A DNA stretch of 64,000 bases from JAWXBA01 sp048499805 (lineage in GTDB: Bacteria; Gemmatimonadota; Gemmatimonadetes; Gemmatimonadales; GWC2-71-9). How positions within the stretch are numbered: the stretch's first letter is position 1; every line of letters starts with the position of its first letter. Below, piece by piece: positions 16,512-24,782 of this stretch. Location of the stretch: contig JASNZF010000007.1 of the NCBI GenBank assembly GCA_048499805.1, positions 62,001 through 126,000 on the forward strand, written 5' to 3'. The position numbers and the translations under genes were made by a program. The notes under the pieces were generated by a model. That model was not told the DNA's origin. It worked only from the letters and a program-made list of their open reading frames with translations, and ran no database searches.

Positions 16512-17849
16512 ATGCTGCGCGGGGCGGTCCACGCGCTGCTCAGCCTCGTGCTGCGCATCTTCTTCCGCCGGGTCGAGGTAACCGGCCGCTACCAGGTGCC
16601 CGCGCAGGGCCCCGTGCTCTTCTGTTCCAACCACCCGAACGCCCTGATCGACCCGCTCGTCCTGCTCGTGACGGCGCCCCGCCCAGTGTCCTTCCTGGCC
16701 AAGGCCCCGCTCTTCGACATGCCCGTGATCGGCTGGTTCGCGCGGGCGCTGGATGCCATCCCGGTCTACCGCGCCCAGGACTTCCCGGAAGGCCGTCCCG
16801 ACAACGCCGGGATGTTCGCTGCGGCGCGGGCGGTGCTCGACGGAGGCGGGACGATCGGCATCTTCCCCGAGGGAACTTCTCACAGTGAGCCGGACCTCAA
16901 ACCCCTCAAGACCGGGGCCGCCCGCCTGGCCCTGGGCGCCGGCATCGCCGGCCCGGTGCAGATCGTCCCGGTGGCCCTCAACTACACCGCCAAGTCCACC
17001 TTCCGGAGCGCGGCCCTGGTCTGCTTCGGCGAGCCGATCGTGGTGGAGCCGGCGCCGGCCGCCGGCGAACCGCCGCCCGCGCGGGTGGCGGCGGTGACCC
17101 ATCAGATCGAGCAGGGCCTTCGGGCACATCTGGTCCTCGCCCAGGCCCGGGAGACACTGGAGCTGGCGAACCAGCTCGAGCGCCTCTTCATCGGGGGCGG
17201 CACCGACCCCGGCGGCCCCTCCCCACTGGCCGAGTCGGCCGAGATCAGGAGGCGGCTGCTGGAGGAGTACCCGACTGTGGTCCGGCGCGCACCGGTGCGG
17301 GTGGCCCGGCTCCGGGCCAGGCTGGACCGGCACGAGGCCCGGATGCACGGCGCGGGGTTGGATTCCGTGCTGCTCTCGCCGCGGCCGTTCACGCTGGGGG
17401 GAGTCCTCCGGTATGCCCTTCGTTCGGCGGGGTACTTTGCGCTCGCCGGCCCGGTGGCCCTGCCCGGACTGCTGCTCCACTATCCGGCCTACCGGTTGAT
17501 CGGGTTCCTGGCCCGACGCGTCGCCGGGGAGGGCCAGGATGTCCTGGCCACCGCGAAGGCGCTCGGGGCGCTCCTGTTCTTCCCGCTTACCTGGGGCATG
17601 GCGGCGTGGGCGGTCGGTGCCTGGCTCGGCTGGCCCGCGGGGCTCGCCACCGTGATCGTCGCTCCCCTGGCCGGGTGGGTCGGGCTCCGCTTCGTGGAAC
17701 GGCTCGACTCGGTGCTGGGGGCGTCCCGCGCCCTGGCGCTCTGGCTGCTCGGTCGCGAGCGCTTCCTCCGCCTGCAGGTGGAGCGGCGAAGGCTGCGTGA
17801 GGAAATCGTGGCGCTGACGCGCGATGCGAGCGTCCCCCCCGCGGCCTGA
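16512..17849 (+). CDS. PlsC-like glycerolipid acyltransferase with membrane C-terminus
   Basis: 445 residues from the ATG at 16512, 4 nt after rlmN. The acyltransferase domain (about 1-215) has NHPNALID (H41 with the Asp six residues on, an H-x5-D spacing like yeast-type glycerol-3-phosphate acyltransferases rather than the usual H-x4-D) and FPEGTSH at 118-124. After a linker the C-terminal 150 residues contain about four hydrophobic helices (about 300-400) and a basic coiled tail. It should transfer acyl chains to a glycerophosphate-type acceptor at the inner membrane. It is longer than PlsC (about 240), so a specialised substrate is possible. Confidence 0.8.
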   Translation: MLRGAVHALLSLVLRIFFRRVEVTGRYQVPAQGPVLFCSNHPNALIDPLVLLVTAPRPVSFLAKAPLFDMPVIGWFARALDAIPVYRAQDFPEGRPDNAGMFAAARAVLDGGGTIGIFPEGTSHSEPDLKPLKTGAARLALGAGIAGPVQIVPVALNYTAKSTFRSAALVCFGEPIVVEPAPAAGEPPPARVAAVTHQIEQGLRAHLVLAQARETLELANQLERLFIGGGTDPGGPSPLAESAEIRRRLLEEYPTVVRRAPVRVARLRARLDRHEARMHGAGLDSVLLSPRPFTLGGVLRYALRSAGYFALAGPVALPGLLLHYPAYRLIGFLARRVAGEGQDVLATAKALGALLFFPLTWGMAAWAVGAWLGWPAGLATVIVAPLAGWVGLRFVERLDSVLGASRALALWLLGRERFLRLQVERRRLREEIVALTRDASVPPAA

Positions 17850-17896
17850 GTGCGGCGATCGGGAGGCACAGGCACGTTCGCGCCACGCCCCGCTGC

Positions 17897-20605
17897 CTAG
17901 TACCGCACGGTGACCTCCACAGTCATGCCGGCAAACCGGTTCTGGAAACCGGCGATCACACCCGCGGCGCCGCTCACTGGCCCGGCCGTGCCGGTCAGCA
18001 GCATCCAGTACTCGTTCCCATTGGCGCCCGATCCTCCCCAACCGGCGACGCTGCACCCGCTCCACGGAATGAACGGCGGGATGAGGGTCTCCCGGATCTC
18101 CGTCCGTCCGGTCGCCGTGTCGTTGAAGCCGTACGCATGGACCTCGTAGGACTGCGCACCCTGAACCATTGGGAAGGTGAGATATGCCATCAGGCACTGG
18201 CGGCCGGCATCGAGCGGCACGGGCGGCGCGATCAGCCACCCTCCCTGGACGATGGTCGGCTGCCGAGACACCTCTACCGACCCGCTGACCGCGCCCAGCA
18301 GACGGCGCACACCACCCAGGGTGGAGTAGACCTCGAGCGTGATGGCATCCGTCCCCAGGTTGGTGGGATTCGCCACGTAACCGACGCTCGCCTGCGTGGA
18401 CTCGAGATCGAGGATTCCGGTGCCAAAGTTCCCGAACGCACCCGGTGTCCGCCACCGGTAGGTCACGGTCCCACCGTCGAGGAGTTGCGCGTCCACGGAG
18501 CCAGTAAAGGTCACGGTCTGGCCCGGCAGGACACTCTGGTGCAGTGGGGACAGGTACACCTTGGGGGCATTCACTTTGATCGTGATGGTCGCCTCCCCGA
18601 CGGCGTGGAGGATGCCATTTTCTGGCAGGAGCACCTCGACCTTGATCTGGTCCGTCCCCTCCAGCAGGCCATGGGGGGCGTACGCGACGATATCCCGTGG
18701 GGTATCGAAGGCCGTGCCGCAGTAGCTCGCCCCCTGGCTGGTCTGCTGCCCGCAGAGCTTGCCAACCGAGCCGGTCGTGCTCCACCGGTACACGAAGGGT
18801 GCCCCGGTGCCCCCCGTGGCCTCCTGGACATAGGCCTGGATGTTGGGGGACTCGTGGGTGAAGATGATCGGCGCCGGCGGGCTCAGGGTCACGACCGCCC
18901 CGCCCACCGTAACGTCCCACTGCTCGACCTCATGCGCCTGGGAGGCGTGTGCGAGCACGAAACCGATGTCCACGCTGGTGGCCACCACCTCGATTGCCGT
19001 GAGCAGCCGAGACCACCGCTTGGCCACTGCATCCGCAGCCTGGATCTGTGCCAGCCCCTTGCTGGCGGCATGGGGGACGATGATCACCTCGTAGAAGAAG
19101 GATTGTCCCGCCGACGTGTCGAACAGGAGTTTCGAGAGTTCGGTCCAGATCGCCTTCCAGTCCCCAGTCCCCAAGGCCTGGAACAGGTTCTGGGGGTTGA
19201 GGTCCAGGAACCGGTGGACGATGCTATCGATCTCCGGTTGGTTTCCGAGGTAGCGCCGAAGGTTGTCGGCATTCAGCATCTGGTCGAACAGTGGCAGCAG
19301 GAAATCCAGCAGCACCGTCTCCACTGCCGCTTGCTCGGCCCATTGGGCCTGCACGGCGCTGACACTGGACCCGGGCACGCGCAGGCCCGCGCCCACCACC
19401 GTCACCCGGTACCGCGTGCTCAGTGCGTCCGGGGGGAAGAGGGGCACCGACTGCGGGGCGGCAGCCACCGGGGTCCAGGCGAAGTTGCGGGACAACAGGT
19501 CGATGATGGTGCTGATTACTCCCGTGATGCCGGTCACCGCCGGGATCGGGATCGGTGGGCCCGCCAGGGCGGCCTGCAGGGGCTGGGTCGAGCCCTTGGG
19601 GACGTAGGACACCCGGTCCACGAATCCGTAGAGCCTCCGGCGCCAGCGATTGGCGATGGTGAGGTTCCGGTAGCCCGTCTGGTCCACGGTGACGCCGCTC
19701 TTCTCCGTGGGAGGATTGATGAGAATGCTGCGGACGGAACCGGCCGCTCCCGCGAGTGCCGTCTGCACCGCCCGGCGTGCCTGCTCGACCCCGGGCGTGG
19801 CCAGGGTGGCGACCGAGGGAGGGACCTGCAACGCCTGCGCGACGGCTGCCTCCAGCACTGCCAGCGCCTGGTCGGCGGCGAGGGCCTGCCGGACCAGCCG
19901 CCGATGTGAGGAATCCGGCAGGAGGGCGGCGCCAGCGTCAAAGTAGGCCAGGACTTCCGCCGTCGAGCGGGCGTTCAACATCCGAGGATTCGCCTCGAGC
20001 CACCCGAACATCAGCGGTTCTCCAGCCGGTGTCTGCACCGCCGCCAGCTGGGCCATGCCGGGCTCAACCACCGACGTATAGCCGCCGGTCGGTGAGACTG
20101 GCACATTGGAGACCCCGGAGACCACGCGGAGTGTCGCGAGCGGAATCGTGCTCCCCCCGGGCAGCGCGACCGTTCCACTGACCGGCACGGTTGCAACCGC
20201 GAGCCTGGCGGTGGCGGTGAAGGTGACGACGAGCGTGCCGAGGGTTGCCGTGACTCGGTTCTCGCCGGGGAGCGGGCCGAGGATCCATTCTCCTGGCATG
20301 GCGACGCCGTCGGCCCCGGTCCGGGCGGTGTCGCGGAGCAGAGTCCCGCCGCCGGCCTGGACCGCGAAGGTCACCAGCGCCCCCGGTACCCCCACTCCCT
20401 GGCTGCTCCGAACTACCACTGCAAGTGGACTCGGTGTGGCAGCACCCGGGCTGGTAGTCTGTTGGTCGCCGGCATGGATGTAGATCCCGGCCGGAACCGG
20501 CCCGACGGGGGGGGGCGGTGGTGGTGGAGGGGAGGTCGGGCCGGTCCCGGTGCCGCCGCAGGCGGCCAGCAGGATGGCGAGGGGTAGGGGGAGACTGACT
20601 CGCAT
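17897..20605 (-). CDS. Large Ig-like surface lipoprotein of unknown function
   Basis: 902 residues. The signal MRVSLPLPLAILLAACGG gives a lipidated Cys16. A run of eight prolines follows (about 26-33), probably a spacer. Residues about 40-140 resemble a Big-1/invasin-type Ig domain (VPGALVTFAVQAGGG). The middle (about 220-560) is helical and unlike anything I recognise. The C-terminal third has PKD/Ig-like strands (FVYRWSTTGS, VTYRWRTPGA) and ends MTVEVTVRY. It is the last gene after the ECF sigma factor and kinase, 57 bp from the kinase gene, so it may be their output or sensor. Function unknown. Confidence 0.65.
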   Translation of the reverse strand: MRVSLPLPLAILLAACGGTGTGPTSPPPPPPPPVGPVPAGIYIHAGDQQTTSPGAATPSPLAVVVRSSQGVGVPGALVTFAVQAGGGTLLRDTARTGADGVAMPGEWILGPLPGENRVTATLGTLVVTFTATARLAVATVPVSGTVALPGGSTIPLATLRVVSGVSNVPVSPTGGYTSVVEPGMAQLAAVQTPAGEPLMFGWLEANPRMLNARSTAEVLAYFDAGAALLPDSSHRRLVRQALAADQALAVLEAAVAQALQVPPSVATLATPGVEQARRAVQTALAGAAGSVRSILINPPTEKSGVTVDQTGYRNLTIANRWRRRLYGFVDRVSYVPKGSTQPLQAALAGPPIPIPAVTGITGVISTIIDLLSRNFAWTPVAAAPQSVPLFPPDALSTRYRVTVVGAGLRVPGSSVSAVQAQWAEQAAVETVLLDFLLPLFDQMLNADNLRRYLGNQPEIDSIVHRFLDLNPQNLFQALGTGDWKAIWTELSKLLFDTSAGQSFFYEVIIVPHAASKGLAQIQAADAVAKRWSRLLTAIEVVATSVDIGFVLAHASQAHEVEQWDVTVGGAVVTLSPPAPIIFTHESPNIQAYVQEATGGTGAPFVYRWSTTGSVGKLCGQQTSQGASYCGTAFDTPRDIVAYAPHGLLEGTDQIKVEVLLPENGILHAVGEATITIKVNAPKVYLSPLHQSVLPGQTVTFTGSVDAQLLDGGTVTYRWRTPGAFGNFGTGILDLESTQASVGYVANPTNLGTDAITLEVYSTLGGVRRLLGAVSGSVEVSRQPTIVQGGWLIAPPVPLDAGRQCLMAYLTFPMVQGAQSYEVHAYGFNDTATGRTEIRETLIPPFIPWSGCSVAGWGGSGANGNEYWMLLTGTAGPVSGAAGVIAGFQNRFAGMTVEVTVRY

Positions 20606-20662
20606 GGGGCACTCGCGGTGGAGGAATCTCTCCCCCCACGCGCAAGCCCGGCCGAAACCGGA

Positions 20663-23164
20663 TCACCCAGGGCCCGGGCGCTCTCCCCGGCTTCCGGCAC
20701 GCAGTGCGGCCAGGCGGCGGGCCGCGTCGTGGACCCGGGGATCCTCGGGGGCCAGCGCCGCCGAGTACACCCGACTGGACTCGGCCAGAAGAGATTCGGC
20801 TTCGGCGATTCGCCCGGTTCGGGCCAACAGGTCACCCAGGGCGAGTGCGACATCGGCAATGTGGGGGCTCCCGGCGGCCAACCGCGCCCGCCGGATGGCC
20901 AGGGCGCGCCGCAGTCGGGTTTCTCCCTCGGTCAGGCGCCCCTGCCCGATGGCGGCCAGCCCTCGAATGGCCTCCGCACGAGCCTGGTCTAGATGGTCAG
21001 CGGGGAGCGCGGCACCCAGAATGACCGCCGCGCGCGCGCCGGCCTCGGCGGCCTGAGGATAGTCCCCGAGCGCGTGGAATGCCCGGGCGAGGTTCACCCA
21101 CCCGTAGGCCACGGCGACATGGGAGGGACCGAGGTGCCGGGCGAATACCTCGATCTGCTCCCTGGCCAGGGGAACCGCCTCGCGGGCCCGCCCTCGGACG
21201 ATGAGGTCCACGGCCAGATTTCCAAGCGAGTATCCCTTCTCGAAGTACTCCCGTGGGTGGCCCGCAAAGGCCTCGATGGCCTGGCGGTAGACTGGCTCGG
21301 CCTCGGCCAGCTTGCCCTGCTGACTCATCACCAAGGCGAGGTTGCCGAGGAGAATCGCGTTGGCCACGCTCGTGCTGTCATACCCCCAGCGATGGGCCGC
21401 GGCTGCTCGGACAAAGGACTCCGCCTCGCCGGGCCGACCCAAGGTACTCAGCACCGTCCCGAGGTCGGCCAGTGTGCGCCCGTACTGATCGGAGGTGCTA
21501 TCCCCGGCTGCGGCGAAACTGGCGAGGGCGCGCCGCATCCAATGCTCGGCCTGCCGGAGATCACCCGCACCATTGTAGGCCGACCCGAGCTCGTGTTCGT
21601 CGATGGCGACATCGAGACTGCCCGCCCCGCTGACGGCCTCATGCAACTGGCGGGCGCGGGTCAGCTGGGCGACCGCCAAGTCGCTGCGACGCAACGCCTG
21701 ATTGGCCCGGCCAACGGTCCGCAGCACATCGGCCAGGGCATCGGGAAAGCCCGCCAGCTCCGCCTCGGCGCGACTCCCGGCCTCCTCCAGCAGCTCGCTG
21801 AGCGTGGTCTCAGGGCCGACCCGTGCCGACTGCGAGTACCAGCTCGGGTCTCCCACACCGAGGGTGCTCTGGAGGAAGCCGCTGACCCGCTCGGCCTTCG
21901 CCGCCGCCACGCGGGCTCGATCGCCCTCGAGCCCCGCCCGCCGGGCCTGGCCGAGGGTCGCGACGAGCCCCACCAGCAGGGTCGCCAGAATCCCCGCACC
22001 GCCCACCACCGCCGCCCGGTGGCGGCGCACTACCTTGCGGAGCCGGTAACCGACGTCGTCCGGCCTGGCGAGTACCGGCCGCCCCGAGAGGTACCTGCGC
22101 AGGTCCTCCTCAATGCGCTCAGCCGAGCTGTAGCGAAGCCCCGACTCCTTGCGCAGCGCCATCAAGACGATACTGTCCAGCTCTTGGCGCGCGGTGCGCG
22201 AGAGTCCCCCCACCAAGCTGCCGGGAACGCCGCTCGGAGGCACCGGATCCTCCACGCAGATCCGCCGACGCAGCGCATCGGCTCCCGGCTGGTCATGGTT
22301 GAACGGGTGGCGGCGGGCAAGCAGTTGATAGAGGATCACGCCCAGAGAGAAGATGTCGGTGGCGGTGGTGACGTTCTCACCGCGCACCTGCTCCGGGCTG
22401 GCGAAGGCGGTGGTCAGGGGAATCCCCGCGCCCGCCTCTGTCACGCCCTCGCCGGAGTCGTCGCCCTCGTTCCCCAGCACCTTGGCGATCCCGAAGTCGA
22501 GCAGCTTGACGGTCCCGTCGCCGGTCACCAGGATGTTGCCCGGTTTGAGGTCACGGTGCACCACCATGCAGCGATGGGCATACTGCACTGCGCCGCAGAC
22601 CTGAAGGAAAAGGCGCAGGCGGGCGGGAATGTCCAAGCGTTCCGCCTCCACTACCTCGGTGACCGACCTCCCCTCCACCAACTCCATCGCGAAATACGGT
22701 TGTCCGCCGGCCGTGACGCCGCCGTCGTAGAGGGCGGCAATATTGCGGTGCTCGAGGCGGGCCAGGATCTGGCGTTCCCGGCGGAAGCGACGCAACAGGA
22801 GGTCGGTATCCATCCCCCGCGACACCGTCTTCACCGCCACCCGCTTCCGGTATTGGTCGTCCTCGCGGTGGGCCTCGAAGACCACCCCCATCCCTCCCCG
22901 CCCGATTTCGCGTACCAGACGGTACGGGCCAACCCGCCCGCCGATGACGTCCGGTTCCACCGGCGTGGGACCAATTGCCGCCCCGCCCTCGAACCGGTCG
23001 GGCTCCTGCTCCAGCGCGGCCAAGAGGCTGCGGACCTCGTTGGCCAGGTCCGGGTCGTGCTCCAGTGACGCCGCCACCCACCCGGGGCGTTCAGCCTCCG
23101 GCCTCGCAAGGGCGGCGTTGAAGGCGGCCTTGATCTGCCGCCACCGGTCGGGCGAGAGATTCAC
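20663..23164 (-). CDS. Membrane Ser/Thr protein kinase with C-terminal TPR sensor
   Basis: 833 residues. An N-terminal helical region (1-70) precedes the kinase domain (about 80-345): glycine loop IGRGGMGVVF, K112 in VAVKTV, catalytic HRDLKPGN (D205) and DFG at 223-225, all intact, so it should be active. One membrane helix (about 384-406) separates it from an extracytoplasmic half built of TPR-like repeats (about 470-800). The architecture is a one-pass Hanks-type kinase with a periplasmic or TPR sensor. The gene lies 34 bp after the ECF sigma factor gene, the arrangement of kinase-controlled ECF factors. Confidence 0.92.
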   Translation of the reverse strand: MNLSPDRWRQIKAAFNAALARPEAERPGWVAASLEHDPDLANEVRSLLAALEQEPDRFEGGAAIGPTPVEPDVIGGRVGPYRLVREIGRGGMGVVFEAHREDDQYRKRVAVKTVSRGMDTDLLLRRFRRERQILARLEHRNIAALYDGGVTAGGQPYFAMELVEGRSVTEVVEAERLDIPARLRLFLQVCGAVQYAHRCMVVHRDLKPGNILVTGDGTVKLLDFGIAKVLGNEGDDSGEGVTEAGAGIPLTTAFASPEQVRGENVTTATDIFSLGVILYQLLARRHPFNHDQPGADALRRRICVEDPVPPSGVPGSLVGGLSRTARQELDSIVLMALRKESGLRYSSAERIEEDLRRYLSGRPVLARPDDVGYRLRKVVRRHRAAVVGGAGILATLLVGLVATLGQARRAGLEGDRARVAAAKAERVSGFLQSTLGVGDPSWYSQSARVGPETTLSELLEEAGSRAEAELAGFPDALADVLRTVGRANQALRRSDLAVAQLTRARQLHEAVSGAGSLDVAIDEHELGSAYNGAGDLRQAEHWMRRALASFAAAGDSTSDQYGRTLADLGTVLSTLGRPGEAESFVRAAAAHRWGYDSTSVANAILLGNLALVMSQQGKLAEAEPVYRQAIEAFAGHPREYFEKGYSLGNLAVDLIVRGRAREAVPLAREQIEVFARHLGPSHVAVAYGWVNLARAFHALGDYPQAAEAGARAAVILGAALPADHLDQARAEAIRGLAAIGQGRLTEGETRLRRALAIRRARLAAGSPHIADVALALGDLLARTGRIAEAESLLAESSRVYSAALAPEDPRVHDAARRLAALRAGSRGERPGPG

Positions 23165-23198
23165 GAGAGGTCCACGCGCAAGATCGGCCGCCAGCAGC

Positions 23199-23753
23199 TC
23201 ATCCGAGCTCCCGCTGCAGCCAGGCTCGGGCCAGGAGCCAGTCGCGCTTGACGGTGGGAGGCGACACGCCGAGTGCCTCGGCGGTCTCCTCGATGGTCAG
23301 GCCCCCGAAGTAGCGTAGTTCGACGATCCGCACCTGGCGCGCGTCCACGAGGGCCAGGCGGTCCAGGGCGGCGTCCACCGCCAGGATGTCTTCGTCGACG
23401 CGCGTCCCCACCACCTGTTCGTCGAGGGTAGTGGCGCGCCCGACGTCCCGCTTGGCCGAGCGCCGGCGGCGAGCGTGATCCACGAGGATCCGGCGCATCG
23501 CCTGGGCGGCAATGCCGAAGAAATGGTGCCGGTTCTTCCAGGCGGTCCGCCGCTGATCCACCAGCTTCAGGTACGCCTCATGCACCAGGCCCGTGGTTTG
23601 GAGAGTGTGGTCGGACCGTTCCCCCCGGAGGTAGCTGGAGGCGAGCTTCCGCAACTCGTCATAGACGGCGGACATCAGCCGGTCCATTGCCCCGTGCGAT
23701 CCCGACTCCAGTTCATGGAGCAGGTCGGTGATGTCGTGGGACCGTTCGGTCAT
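23199..23753 (-). CDS. ECF sigma factor, kinase-linked type (ECF43-like)
   Basis: 184 residues with sigma-2 (about 10-80) and sigma-4 (about 125-180: RYFGGLTIEETAEALGVS, helix-turn-helix PPTVKRDW). The sigma-2.2 stretch reads TLQTTGLVHEAYLKL. The acidic D-A-E-D patch that normally contacts core RNA polymerase is replaced by T50, T53 and T54. In ECF43 factors (Vibrio EcfP with kinase PknT) threonine phosphorylation there restores the negative charge. With an intact Ser/Thr kinase gene next door and no anti-sigma gene, phosphorylation control is the simplest model. A TACATT box lies 6 nt before the ATG. Confidence 0.9.
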   Translation of the reverse strand: MTERSHDITDLLHELESGSHGAMDRLMSAVYDELRKLASSYLRGERSDHTLQTTGLVHEAYLKLVDQRRTAWKNRHHFFGIAAQAMRRILVDHARRRRSAKRDVGRATTLDEQVVGTRVDEDILAVDAALDRLALVDARQVRIVELRYFGGLTIEETAEALGVSPPTVKRDWLLARAWLQRELG

Positions 23754-23759
23754 GGCTGG

Positions 23760-23765
23760 AATGTA
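23760..23765 (-). promoter_or_regulatory. Predicted -10-like box of the ECF-kinase-lipoprotein operon
   Basis: TACATT followed by 6 nt and the ECF ATG at 23753. The -35 position holds CCACCC, not TTGC, so another sigma factor or an activator may be needed. The adjacent gyaR-like stop is only 30 bp upstream. Confidence 0.35.
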
Positions 23766-23795
23766 CCTCGGGGTGGCGACCCGGGTGGGGAGGGG

Positions 23796-24770
23796 CTACC
23801 GGACCGGATCGAGCACCGGTTGACCGGCGAAGAACGCCGCCAGGTTTGCCACCGCCCGCATCCCCATCGCCTCGCGCGCAGCCATTGTGGCGCTCCCCAT
23901 GTGCGGCAGAAGCACCACGTTGGGGAGGGCCAGCAAGCCCGCCGGCACCTCCGGTTCCCGCTCGAACACGTCCAGCCCCGCGCCAGCGAGGTGCCCGTCG
24001 GCCAGCACCCGTACCAGGGCCGCCTCGTCGACGATCGTGCCCCGCGCGGTGTTGATGAGCCACGCCCCGGAACGCATGCCACGAAGCCGGGCCTCGTTGA
24101 GGAGGTGCCGGCTGTCGGCGGTGGCGGGCAGATGGAGGGAAACCACCTGCGACTCGGCCAGGAGGGCTTCGAGCGAGTCGGCCTGCGCGGCATGGGGCGG
24201 CAGGTCCTCCTTGGCCCAGCGGGTCCGCGTCACGAAGCGCACCGACATCCCGAACCCGAGCGCCGCCCGGCGGGCCACCGCCTGGCCGATGCGGCCAAAC
24301 CCGACCAGGCCGAGCGACTGGCCGTGCAGGTCATGGCCGAGGAAGTCGGTGGGGCCCCACCCAGTCCACGCCCCCGCGCGCAGGCGACGCTCCCCCTCGC
24401 CGAGGCGCCTGAGGGTCATCAGCATGAGCCCCAGGGTCAGGTCGGCGGTCGCCTCGGTGAGCTGGTCCGGCGTGTTGGTCACCACCAGGCCGGCCCGGGC
24501 GGCCGCAGCGAGATCAATGTGGTTGACGCCAACCCCGAAGTTGGCGAGGATCCGGGTGCGCATCGGGGTTGTGGTGAGCAGCGCCGAGGGGAGGGAGTCG
24601 GTGACCGTGCAGAGCACGCCATCCGCCGTTCGCAGCATCGTGGCAAGCCCCTCCGCCGTGGCCGGGGTGTCGTCGCGCCCGCCCACCACCTGGCAGTGCA
24701 TGGCCAGGGCCTCGAGCACCGGCGCAGGCATGCGCCGGGTCACCGCAACGATTGGTCGATCCTGCGACAT
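23796..24770 (-). CDS. D-2-hydroxyacid dehydrogenase (glyoxylate/hydroxypyruvate reductase type)
   Basis: 324 residues from the ATG at 24770 (GAGGTG upstream). The NAD-binding motif is LGLVGFGRIGQAVARR (about 150) and the active-site residues sit in INTARG (Arg), FEREPEVP (Glu) and LLPHMGSAT (His). Sequence flavour is that of GyaR/GhrB-type reductases that interconvert glyoxylate/glycolate and hydroxypyruvate/D-glycerate. The divergent neighbour is a glycerate 2-kinase, which fits hydroxypyruvate to D-glycerate to 2-phosphoglycerate. Only 12 bp separate the two start codons. Confidence 0.9.
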   Translation of the reverse strand: MSQDRPIVAVTRRMPAPVLEALAMHCQVVGGRDDTPATAEGLATMLRTADGVLCTVTDSLPSALLTTTPMRTRILANFGVGVNHIDLAAAARAGLVVTNTPDQLTEATADLTLGLMLMTLRRLGEGERRLRAGAWTGWGPTDFLGHDLHGQSLGLVGFGRIGQAVARRAALGFGMSVRFVTRTRWAKEDLPPHAAQADSLEALLAESQVVSLHLPATADSRHLLNEARLRGMRSGAWLINTARGTIVDEAALVRVLADGHLAGAGLDVFEREPEVPAGLLALPNVVLLPHMGSATMAAREAMGMRAVANLAAFFAGQPVLDPVR

Positions 24771-24782
24771 GGGCACCTCGGC

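Noticed and set aside
17850..17896. Terminator between the acyltransferase and the Ig-like lipoprotein genes
   Set aside because: Only a 5-bp AGGCA/TGCCT pairing over a long loop and no T-tract; too weak to call.
23475..24782. Upstream extension of the glycerate kinase frame
   Set aside because: It runs antisense through the sigma-factor 5' half and the whole dehydrogenase gene; the family N-terminus begins at 24783.
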